Of a stretch of DNA of 5,247 nt, positions 1-4,924 are shown piece after piece. How positions within the stretch are numbered: the stretch's first letter is position 1; the number at the start of each line of letters is the position of its first letter. Both the position numbers and the translations under genes were made by a program. The stretch covers positions 1 to 5,247 of the forward strand of contig CAJWDO010000139.1 of assembly GCA_913031555.1 (NCBI GenBank), read 5' to 3'. The notes beneath the pieces are model-generated. The model was given only the letters and a program-made list of their open reading frames with translations. It made no database searches and was not told the origin of the DNA. Origin of the DNA: an uncultured Alphaproteobacteria bacterium (GTDB lineage: Bacteria > Pseudomonadota > Alphaproteobacteria > Puniceispirillales > Puniceispirillaceae).

Positions 1-375
1 AGCCGTGTGCGGGCGCTGCTTCGCCGGGCGCATCCGGCGCTTGCCGATGACATCCTCGAATTTCACGATCTGCACTTCAATCAGTCGACCATGGAAATCA
101 GCCGCGCCGGTCAGGCTGTGTCGCTTGGCCCGAAGGAATGCCGACTGCTGGCCATTCTGATGGAACGTCCCGGGCGTGTCTTCAGCCGGGCGCAGCTTCT
201 CGATCTTGTCTGGGGACATGGTGTCTTTGTTGAGGAGCGGACGGTCGACGTCCATATCTCGCGGCTCCGCAAGGCAATCAACGGCCCGATGAGCGCGGCT
301 GGCAAGGCGGCGAATCTGATTCATTCCGTTCGCGGCAGCGGCTACGCCCTTCGCAACCCGGCCGACCCGAACTGA
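1..375 (+). CDS. phoB: PhoB-type phosphate response regulator, C-terminal part (5' end outside window)
   Basis: The reading frame is open from the first base, so the gene starts upstream and only the end of the receiver domain/linker and the full DNA-binding domain are seen. The visible 124 residues form an OmpR/PhoB winged-helix domain: the start of the domain around GPKECRLL, a transactivation-loop region with FSRAQLLDLVWG, the recognition helix VEERTVDVHISRLRKAI, and the C-terminal wing VRGSGYAL. Compared from memory with E. coli PhoB, these stretches match closely (VYSREQLLNHVWG, VEDRTVDVHIRRLRKAL, VRGTGYRF), better than typical OmpR or other family members. PhoB is a cytoplasmic transcription factor phosphorylated by PhoR; it binds Pho boxes during phosphate starvation. 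It ends with TGA at 373-375. The family is certain; the PhoB assignment is strong but rests on the DNA-binding domain only, since no phoR/pst genes are in view. Confidence 0.88.
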   Translation, partial: SRVRALLRRAHPALADDILEFHDLHFNQSTMEISRAGQAVSLGPKECRLLAILMERPGRVFSRAQLLDLVWGHGVFVEERTVDVHISRLRKAINGPMSAAGKAANLIHSVRGSGYALRNPADPN

Positions 376-403
376 CAGCCTGCCGACCGGCGCCGTCAGG
401 CTG
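376..403 (+). terminator. Possible stem-loop after phoB
   Basis: Directly after the phoB stop codon, CAGCCTG (376-382) pairs perfectly with CAGGCTG (397-403) across a 14-base GC-rich loop that itself contains a small CGGCGCCG palindrome. There is no T-run behind it, so it is not a canonical intrinsic terminator. It may act as an mRNA 3'-end stabiliser or weak terminator. Confidence 0.35.
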
Positions 404-485
404 GGACGGACTGTCGGAACCGCTGGATTAGCGGCGCCGAAGATGGCACGATGCCGGCCGATCCAATGGCTGACCGGAGAGTGCC

Positions 486-902
486 ATGACCCCGCCCGAA
501 TCCCCCGACGGGGCCCATTTCATTCCGCTTGCGGTGATCATGTCGGAATATGACGGCAGGCTGGCCTCCTATATCGAGGCCACCGGAAGCCACGACAATG
601 TTATTACCATGCGGGTCGAGATGGATGTGGCCGGCGTGAAGGGGCGCAAATTCATGACAGCTGTCGCCGTGACCCGGAATTTCGACAGCGCCGAAGCGCT
701 TCAGGATGCCGCCGCCGAGGAATGCCCTTCAGACCATGATTGCGTGTTCGCCTGGGTGCCGGCCGACAGGTTTGGTGGTGATGATTTCGGCATCTATATC
801 GATGATATCGGTGTTGGCGAGCAGCTTCAGAACGGTCTTGTCGCCGAGATTATCGAGCAGGCCGGCATCGAGGCTGCGGTTGCCGCCGGCACCGTCTCAT
901 GA
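486..902 (+). CDS. Acidic hypothetical protein (138 aa)
   Basis: I do not recognise this protein. It is 138 residues, rich in Asp/Glu, with no signal peptide or membrane segment, so it is probably cytoplasmic. The middle (about residues 38-62) reads as alternating beta-strand pattern (VITMRVEMDVAGVKGRKFMTAVAV), followed by a helix with two cysteines seven residues apart (EECPSDHDC), then FAWVPADRFGGDDFGIYID and a C-terminal amphipathic helix rich in Ala/Glu. Start ATG 486 is supported by GGAGAG at 476-481, about 5 bases upstream. A later in-frame ATG at 540 has no comparable ribosome site. The gene lies 110 bases after phoB and its last 6 bases overlap the end of the opposing DUF2256 gene. 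GC content and codon use match the neighbours, so it looks like a real gene, but no function can be given. Confidence 0.75.
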   Translation: MTPPESPDGAHFIPLAVIMSEYDGRLASYIEATGSHDNVITMRVEMDVAGVKGRKFMTAVAVTRNFDSAEALQDAAAEECPSDHDCVFAWVPADRFGGDDFGIYIDDIGVGEQLQNGLVAEIIEQAGIEAAVAAGTVS

Positions 903-1049
903 TGCGCGGCCGCGTTGCCCGGCGCAGCGTTTCGAGCAATAGCGCACATGCTCCCAGTCGCGTTCCCACTTCTTGCGCCAGGAAAACGGCCTGCCACAGC
1001 TGGCGCAGAGCTTTGTCGGCAGGTCCCGTTTCTGTAACCGTTTTGTCAT
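897..1049 (-). CDS. DUF2256 small cysteine-rich protein (50 aa)
   Basis: The minus strand encodes a 50-residue basic protein with the layout of the DUF2256 family: a short Lys/Arg-rich N-terminus containing DLPTK, then CASCGRPFSWRKKWERDWE, then VRYCSKRC. The four cysteines form a CxxC ... CxxxC pattern (Cys15, Cys18, Cys38, Cys42), typical of a small zinc-binding fold. The invariant-looking FSWRKKW block is what identifies the family. Function is unknown for the family. The ATG at 1047-1049 gives the usual family length; the frame stays open far upstream on this strand but that extension lies antisense to arsC and is not plausible protein. A GTG two codons upstream (VNMTKR) is an alternative start. 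The gene ends tail to tail with the hypothetical gene (6-base overlap) and is divergent from arsC, separated by only 48 bases. Confidence 0.85.
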   Translation of the reverse strand: MTKRLQKRDLPTKLCASCGRPFSWRKKWERDWEHVRYCSKRCAGQRGRAS

Positions 1050-1065
1050 ATTCACGTCGTATCCA
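1032..1065 (+). promoter_or_regulatory. Candidate Pho box and -10 element upstream of arsC
   Basis: CTGTAAC (1032-1038), four bases, then TTGTCAT (1043-1049) is a direct repeat with the 7-4-7 spacing of the PhoB binding site (consensus half-site CTGTCAT; matches 5/7 and 6/7). Ten bases downstream lies TATCCA (1060-1065), a weak -10 match at the distance expected when a Pho box replaces the -35. A transcript would start near 1072, about 26 bases before the arsC start codon. The repeat overlaps the first six codons of the divergent DUF2256 gene, so part of the match could be coincidence. This is a reading by eye, not scored against a background. Confidence 0.4.
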
Positions 1066-1066
1066 T

Positions 1067-1079
1067 TGTGTCTGACACA
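1067..1079. promoter_or_regulatory. Dyad TGTGTC-T-GACACA, operator-like
   Basis: A perfect 6-base inverted repeat around a single T lies between the divergent DUF2256 and arsC genes, 18 bases before the arsC start and just where transcription of arsC could begin. A repressor bound there would block the arsC promoter. I cannot assign it to a known regulator; it does not resemble the AT-rich ArsR sites I know. Confidence 0.35.
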
Positions 1080-1097
1080 TGTTAACAGGTTGTCCCG

Positions 1098-1586
1098 ATG
1101 ACAAGTCCCCGCAATGTTCTTTTTCTGTGCACGGGAAATTCGGCGCGCTCGATTCTGGCCGAGGCCATTCTGCGGCATGAAGGTGCCGGCCGTTACAGCG
1201 CCCATTCTGCCGGATCGCGGCCCACCGGCGCGCCACACCCGGCGGCGCTGGAAACTTTGCGCGCGCGTGGGCTGGACCATGGCTTCGCACGTTCGAAAAG
1301 CTGGGATGAATTTGCCGGCGCCGGGGCGTCGCGGATGGATCTGATCATCACCGTCTGTGCCAGCGCCGCCGGAGAGGTCTGTCCGATCTGGCCCGGACAT
1401 CCCCATACCGCGCATTGGGGCGTTGATGACCCTGCCGCCATCACCAGCAGCGAGGCCGACATTCTTGCCAGATTCGCTGTAGCCTTTGACCGGATGACGG
1501 CCCGTATTGATGCGCTGCTGGCGCTTGGCGACGCGCCTGTTGCAGAATTGCTGCCGGCGATCCGCCGCATTGGAGACCTGCCATGA
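1098..1586 (+). CDS. arsC: Arsenate reductase, thioredoxin-type / LMW phosphatase fold
   Basis: This 162-residue cytoplasmic protein has the low-molecular-weight tyrosine phosphatase fold used by thiol-dependent arsenate reductases. The P-loop nucleophile motif is at residues 11-18 (CTGNSARS, Cys11-X5-Arg17). The relay cysteines are Cys87 and Cys95 in VCASAAGEVCPIWPG, and the acid residue is in the DP pair Asp111-Pro112 after HWGV. Three cysteines plus WPG and HWGV distinguish it from plain tyrosine phosphatases. It would reduce arsenate to arsenite with thiols from thioredoxin, or glutathione/glutaredoxin, which the sequence alone does not settle. A minor oddity is CASA where many homologues have CDNA. 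Start ATG 1098 has a modest AGG at 1087-1089, 8 bases upstream. The stop overlaps the start of the channel gene (ATGA, 1583-1586), which means translational coupling. No arsR or pump gene is adjacent. Confidence 0.92.
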   Translation: MTSPRNVLFLCTGNSARSILAEAILRHEGAGRYSAHSAGSRPTGAPHPAALETLRARGLDHGFARSKSWDEFAGAGASRMDLIITVCASAAGEVCPIWPGHPHTAHWGVDDPAAITSSEADILARFAVAFDRMTARIDALLALGDAPVAELLPAIRRIGDLP

Positions 1587-2251
1587 GCGTACCATCGATA
1601 TCCCGCCAGCTGGCGGCAGAGGCGGTCGGCACGATGGTCCTGCTGGCCACTGTCATAGGGTCGGGAATCATGGCCGAGAGGCTGGCCGGCGGTAATGTCG
1701 CTGTGGCGTTGCTTGGCAACACCATTCCGACCGGCGCCATCCTCTATGTCCTGATCACCATTTTCGGACCGGTATCCGGGGCGCATTTCAATCCCGCGGT
1801 GACGCTGGCCTTTGCCATCCGCCGCCAGATCACAGCCCGTCGCGCGCTGATCTTCATTGTCATGCAGGTCGGTGGCGGCCTGTGTGGCGCAATGCTGGCG
1901 CATCTGATGTTCGAGATGCCGCTGTTGCAGCTGTCGCAGAATGTGCGCACCGGTGGCGCGCAATGGCTGTCTGAGTTTGTTGCGACCCTCGGGCTGCTGA
2001 CAGTGATTTTTGGAGGCCTGCGCTGGCGCCCCGAATCCATTCCAATGCTGGTCGGGCTCTATATCACGGCTGCCTACTGGTTCACCGCATCGACAAGTTT
2101 CGCCAATCCGGCGGCGACAATCGCGCGCTCCTTCACCGACAGTTTTTCCGGGATTCTGCCGGCGCACGCGCCAGGCTTCATCATCGCCCAGCTGGCGGCG
2201 GCCTGCATCGCGCCGGTGGCTCTTGGCTGGATGTTTGCCGATCCCGACTGA
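1583..2251 (+). CDS. aqpS: AqpS-like aquaglyceroporin (arsenite/metalloid channel)
   Basis: A 222-residue inner-membrane protein of the major intrinsic protein (aquaporin) family with about six hydrophobic segments and two half-helix motifs: NPA at residues 70-72 (GAHFNPAVT) and NPA at 175-177 (SFANPAATIARS). The arginine that normally follows the second NPA and lines the aromatic/arginine filter is replaced by Ala178; the next arginine is Arg182. From memory, AqpS of Sinorhizobium meliloti has a valine at this place and conducts arsenite and methylated arsenicals. The 4-base overlap with arsC makes the role clear by context: exit of the arsenite produced by ArsC down its gradient, in place of an ArsB/Acr3 pump. 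Start ATG 1583 follows GGAG at 1572-1575, 7 bases away. The symbol is by analogy; a general small-solute channel is the alternative. Confidence 0.87.
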   Translation: MSVPSISRQLAAEAVGTMVLLATVIGSGIMAERLAGGNVAVALLGNTIPTGAILYVLITIFGPVSGAHFNPAVTLAFAIRRQITARRALIFIVMQVGGGLCGAMLAHLMFEMPLLQLSQNVRTGGAQWLSEFVATLGLLTVIFGGLRWRPESIPMLVGLYITAAYWFTASTSFANPAATIARSFTDSFSGILPAHAPGFIIAQLAAACIAPVALGWMFADPD

Positions 2252-2255
2252 CATC

Positions 2256-2339
2256 ATGGATGAGGTGGCGGACGAGGTGGCGGATGACAAGTCGGCGGCC
2301 CTTCTCTACTATCCCGCCGAAGATGGAGGCGCGACGTGA
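2256..2339 (+). CDS. Possible 27-codon leader ORF before pyrE
   Basis: A short frame begins at ATG 2256, right after the channel gene, and its TGA (2337-2339) overlaps the GTG start of pyrE (GTGA), the geometry of translational coupling. The peptide starts with a DEVA-DEVA repeat made by a 12-base tandem duplication and is acidic. It has no ribosome binding site of its own, although reinitiation after the channel stop codon 5 bases earlier is possible. I recognise no family. It may equally be non-coding sequence carrying the pyrE ribosome site. Confidence 0.25.
   Translation: MDEVADEVADDKSAALLYYPAEDGGAT
2259..2288 (+). repeat. 12-base tandem repeat, 2.5 copies
   Basis: GATGAGGTGGCG (2259-2270) is followed by GACGAGGTGGCG (2271-2282, one difference) and a partial third unit GATGAC (2283-2288). 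It lies in the gap between the channel gene and pyrE. Because the unit is a multiple of three it keeps the short frame open. Confidence 0.8.
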
Positions 2340-3010
2340 CCCACACATATGACAAGCCCGCGATAGCCCTTTCGGTGGCGCGGATGCTTCTGGAAATCAG
2401 GGCGGTTCTGTTCCGCGCCGATGACCCGTTCACCCTGACATCCGGCATGAAAAGCCCGGTCTATATCGACTGTCGCAAGATCATCGCCTTTCCACGTATG
2501 CGTGCGCAGATGATGGATTATGGCCGCACCGTGATCATGAATGACATCGGTTATGAAAGCCTTGATGCCGTCGCCGGCGGCGAGACAGCCGGCATCCCCT
2601 TTGCCGCCTGGCTCGCCGAGCGTACCGGACTGCCGATGCATTATGTCCGCAAGAAGCCAAAGGGATTTGGCCGTGATGCGAGGATTGAGGGTGACATCCG
2701 GGATGGCCAGCGCGTGCTGCTTGTCGAGGATCTGACCACCGATGGCGGCAGCAAGCTCAGCTTTGTCAACGCCATCCGCGAGGCCGGTGCCGAGGTCGGC
2801 CATACCTTTGTGATCTTCTATTACGACATCTTCAAGGATACGCCGGAAAAGCTGGCGGCCGAGGGAATCCGGCTTCACCATCTTTCAACCTGGTGGGATG
2901 TGCTGGCGGCAAGCCGTGAGTCGGCGAGTTTCGACGAGGCGACGCTGTCCGAGGTCGAGGCGTTCCTTCATGACCCGCGCGGCTGGTCAAAGTCCCATGG
3001 TGGTGCATAA
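2336..3010 (+). CDS. pyrE: Orotate phosphoribosyltransferase
   Basis: This 224-residue cytoplasmic enzyme joins orotate and PRPP to give orotidine 5'-monophosphate, the fifth step of de novo pyrimidine synthesis. The diagnostic motifs are in order: FTLTSGMKSPVYIDCRK (residues 32-48, orotate site), GGETAGIPFAAW (81-92), the flexible catalytic loop region RKKPKGFG (105-112) and the PRPP-binding signature VLLVEDLTTDGGSK (127-140). Length is normal for the alphaproteobacterial form. The start is GTG at 2336, chosen because GGAGG at 2325-2329 sits 6 bases before it; no ATG is suitably placed. The gene lies 84 bases after the channel gene on the same strand and could be read from the same transcript, but no functional link to arsenic is implied. 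Confidence 0.95.
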   Translation: MTHTYDKPAIALSVARMLLEIRAVLFRADDPFTLTSGMKSPVYIDCRKIIAFPRMRAQMMDYGRTVIMNDIGYESLDAVAGGETAGIPFAAWLAERTGLPMHYVRKKPKGFGRDARIEGDIRDGQRVLLVEDLTTDGGSKLSFVNAIREAGAEVGHTFVIFYYDIFKDTPEKLAAEGIRLHHLSTWWDVLAASRESASFDEATLSEVEAFLHDPRGWSKSHGGA

Positions 3011-3032
3011 TCCAGTGCTGCATAATCTGGCG
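3003..3032 (+). repeat. 15-base tandem duplication over the pyrE stop
   Basis: Two adjacent 15-base units (3003-3017 and 3018-3032) share the identical core TGCATAATC, at 3004-3012 and 3019-3027. The first copy contains the TAA stop of pyrE. It looks like a slippage duplication. Confidence 0.6.
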
Positions 3033-3050
3033 GTCTCGACCTGCCACATT

Positions 3051-3070
3051 CTGTAATCGGAACATGACAG
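3051..3070. promoter_or_regulatory. Inverted repeat before the YeeE-type gene pair
   Basis: CTGTAAT (3051-3057) and ATGACAG (3064-3070) form a 7-base inverted repeat with one mismatch around a 6-base spacer, ending 13 bases before the next start codon and just before its ribosome site (GGAGG, 3073-3077). Position and shape suit a repressor operator for the following two-gene unit. The half-sites resemble Pho-box half-sites but face each other, unlike a true Pho box. Confidence 0.35.
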
Positions 3071-3083
3071 TCGGAGGCGTTTC

Positions 3084-3530
3084 ATGACCATTGATTTTGA
3101 CAGTTTTACACCGCTGGCCTCGCTCATCGGGGGCGTGATGATAGGCGTCGCGGCGTTGTTGCTGATGTTGATGCATGGCCGGGTGATGGGCGTGAGCGGC
3201 ATTCTCGGGGGCATTCTGGGCGGCATTCTTTCGTCAGCAGAAAAGTCGGATATCTCGTGGCGAGTGCTGTTTGTCATTGGCGTTCTGGCCGGCCCGTTCG
3301 CGTTGATGGCGATGACAGGTGCGCCGGTTGAACGCGCCGCCGTCGCGTCCGGTCTCACGCTGCCGATCGCCGGGTTTCTCGTTGGCCTGGGAACCGCCAT
3401 CGGGGCTGGATGCACATCCGGGCACGGCATCTGTGGTCTGGCGCGACTGTCTGTTCGCTCGGCAATTGCCGTCGGCATTTTCATGACCACAGCGATCATC
3501 ACCGTCTATATCGTCAGACATCTGGTCTAA
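3084..3530 (+). CDS. YeeE/YedE family membrane protein, first half of split transporter
   Basis: A 148-residue inner-membrane protein with about four hydrophobic segments (roughly residues 11-30, 59-77, 92-108 and 124-144). A Gly-rich loop GVSGILGGILGGIL (36-49) and the signature GAGCTSGHGICGLARLS (107-123), with Cys110 and Cys117, identify the YeeE/YedE (formerly DUF395) family. Full-length members such as YeeE/TsuA take up thiosulfate by handing it between conserved cysteines; many bacteria, as here, encode the two halves as adjacent short genes. It would work together with the next gene to move a sulfur compound across the membrane; the exact substrate is not shown by the sequence. Start ATG 3084 follows GGAGG at 3073-3077 with 6-base spacing. 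Confidence 0.88.
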   Translation: MTIDFDSFTPLASLIGGVMIGVAALLLMLMHGRVMGVSGILGGILGGILSSAEKSDISWRVLFVIGVLAGPFALMAMTGAPVERAAVASGLTLPIAGFLVGLGTAIGAGCTSGHGICGLARLSVRSAIAVGIFMTTAIITVYIVRHLV

Positions 3531-3542
3531 GGGAGGGTGATC

Positions 3543-3983
3543 ATGACACGTGCGGTTTCATTGATCCTGATTGGCACCCTGTTCGGTGCCGGACTAGCGC
3601 TTTCCGGCATGCTGAACCCGGCCAAGGTTGCCGGGTTCCTCGATCTGTTCGGCGTCTGGGACCCGTCCCTTGCCTTTGTGATGGGTGGCGGTGTTATCGC
3701 CAATTTCATCGGGTACCGCATCACGACACGGCGCGCAGCACCTGTCTTCGACGGTGGGTTCGCCATCCTGACACGTACCGACATTGACAGCCGACTTCTC
3801 CTCGGCGCGGCACTTTTCGGTGTAGGCTGGGGCCTTGCCGGTCTCTGTCCGGGACCGGCCATTGCCTCCATCCTGATGGTGCCTGGCGAGGTCGGGCTGT
3901 TCGTGCTGATGATGCTGGCCGGACTTGCCGTTGGACGGATGCTGACGGGTGGACCGGCGGCGCGCCCGGCGGCACAGGTCTAG
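3543..3983 (+). CDS. YeeE/YedE family membrane protein, second half (DUF6691-like)
   Basis: A 146-residue inner-membrane protein with about four hydrophobic segments (roughly 5-21, 42-58, 85-101 and 113-133). It carries GLALSGMLNPAKVAGFLD (17-34) and GWGLAGLCPGPA (95-106) with one conserved cysteine, Cys102, which are the marks of the second half of the split YeeE/YedE transporter. It starts 12 bases after the first half and must be in the same transcript. ATG 3543 is preferred over GTG 3537 because the strong site GGGAGGG (3531-3537) ends 5 bases before ATG 3543 and would overlap the GTG. No rhodanese, ArsR-type regulator or persulfide dioxygenase, common partners of such pairs, is found next to it. 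Substrate is inferred to be a sulfur compound. Confidence 0.86.
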   Translation: MTRAVSLILIGTLFGAGLALSGMLNPAKVAGFLDLFGVWDPSLAFVMGGGVIANFIGYRITTRRAAPVFDGGFAILTRTDIDSRLLLGAALFGVGWGLAGLCPGPAIASILMVPGEVGLFVLMMLAGLAVGRMLTGGPAARPAAQV

Positions 3984-4038
3984 TCACCGGTGGTTATAGT
4001 CGCGGGCGGTTATAGTCGCGGGCGGTCATGGTCACGGG
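3975..4038 (+). repeat. 16-base tandem repeat, about 4 copies of decreasing fidelity
   Basis: Unit TGGTTATAGTCGCGGG (3991-4006) is followed by CGGTTATAGTCGCGGG (4007-4022, one difference) and CGGTCATGGTCACGGG (4023-4038, three differences from the second). The 16 bases before them (3975-3990) match the unit at 11 of 16 positions and contain the TAG stop of the preceding gene. The array fills the gap between the YeeE-type pair and the P450 gene and its last copy contains an in-frame ATG (4028) upstream of the P450. Confidence 0.85.
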
Positions 4039-4090
4039 AAGTTTGCCAGACCTCTTTACAGCAAGCGCGGTTGGCGACAGACTCGGCCCT

Positions 4091-4924
4091 ATGACAGATG
4101 CCCCGTGCTTTGACATCGACATGGAGGCCTTCTGGCACGATCCCTATCCAACGCTGGCGCGGATGCGGGACGAAGCCCCGGTGGCCTATGTTCCGCAGCT
4201 TGACGGCATCGTCCTGACCCGTCGTGACGACATCGATCACTGGGAAAAGCGCGTTGATGTGTTCAGCTCCGAACAGCCTGGCGGGCTGATGACCAGCCTG
4301 ATGGGCCGGAACATGATGCGCTGTGACGGCGACGAGCATCAGCGCCAGCGTCGCCAGATGCAACCCGCCGTGTCACCGCGCACGGTCTCGCGGCACTGGC
4401 AGCGCGCCTTTCATGGCGCGGCGGCGGATATCCTGCGGGACCTTGCGCCGCGCGGTGGTGGCGAGCTGTGCCGTGATTATGCGATGCTGTTGTCCGGTGA
4501 GGCTTTACGGCTGATCACCGGTCTTGCCAACGTATCTGCCGGCGAGATGGACGCGCACTCACAGGCAATGATTGACGGCATCGCCAATTATGCCGGCGAT
4601 CCGGCCATTGAATTACGGTGCCGTCAGGCTGTCGCGATGCTTGATGCGGCGATTGACGAGACGCTGGCGGGTTTCGCGCGGAATGATCCCGATCCCGATT
4701 CGCTGGCTGGTGTCTCGGTGATCGCCGTATTGCAGCGTGCCGGCGCGCCGGTGGACGAAATCAGGGCGAATGTAAAGCTTGTCATCAGTGGCGGTCAGAA
4801 CGAGCCTCGCGATGCGCCATGCCGCCCAAGCCATCAAATGCTGAAAAAGTTGAACAGTTGTTGTATGAGTTGCAAACATCTCTTATGTCGAAGGGATTGG
4901 TGCCCTTCGCTCGCAGGGCGATGA
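4091..4924 (+). CDS. Cytochrome P450, truncated within the I-helix by foreign sequence
   Basis: The first 242 residues (to base 4816) are the N-terminal part of a soluble bacterial cytochrome P450. The entry DPYPTLARMRDEAPVAYVP (residues 18-36), LTRRDDI, the C-helix motif HQRQR (83-87) that contacts a haem propionate, and the start of the I-helix VKLVISGGQNEPRDA (228-242) are all typical. After Ala242 similarity stops: the frame runs another 36 codons of Cys-rich nonsense to TGA at 4922-4924. Missing are the rest of the I-helix, the ExxR motif and the haem-ligand cysteine loop, about 150 residues, so no active enzyme can be made. ATG 4091 is preferred because homologues start close to this point; ATG 4028 in the upstream tandem repeat is in frame and would add 21 residues without family resemblance. 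Neither start has a good ribosome site. Substrate is unknown. Confidence 0.85.
   Translation: MTDAPCFDIDMEAFWHDPYPTLARMRDEAPVAYVPQLDGIVLTRRDDIDHWEKRVDVFSSEQPGGLMTSLMGRNMMRCDGDEHQRQRRQMQPAVSPRTVSRHWQRAFHGAAADILRDLAPRGGGELCRDYAMLLSGEALRLITGLANVSAGEMDAHSQAMIDGIANYAGDPAIELRCRQAVAMLDAAIDETLAGFARNDPDPDSLAGVSVIAVLQRAGAPVDEIRANVKLVISGGQNEPRDAPCRPSHQMLKKLNSCCMSCKHLLCRRDWCPSLAGR

Noticed and set aside
1050..1595. N-terminal extension of DUF2256 to a 232-residue protein on the minus strand
   Set aside because: The family is about 50 residues and starts at MTKR; the extension is antisense to arsC and has no recognisable domain.
1193..2290. Long antisense reading frame of 365 codons opposite arsC and the channel gene
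   Set aside because: It mirrors two well-identified genes in GC-rich DNA, where antisense frames stay open by codon bias. Its translation is Arg/Gln/His-rich low-quality sequence without any motif.
3537..3542. GTG 3537 as start of the second YeeE-type gene
   Set aside because: It overlaps the strong ribosome site GGGAGGG; ATG 3543 has proper spacing.
3975..4038. CRISPR array
   Set aside because: The 16-base units are directly adjacent with no spacers and decay in identity; this is a simple tandem repeat. No cas gene is present.
4010..4363. Minus-strand frame of 117 codons opposite the P450 start
   Set aside because: It is a shadow of the P450 coding frame with no ribosome site or family pattern.
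4817..4924. C-terminal 36 codons of the P450 frame as real protein, possibly a Cys-rich metal-binding tail
   Set aside because: Several cysteines (including CCMSC) look suggestive, but they arise from reading the foreign segment out of register; another frame there is open for 143 codons.
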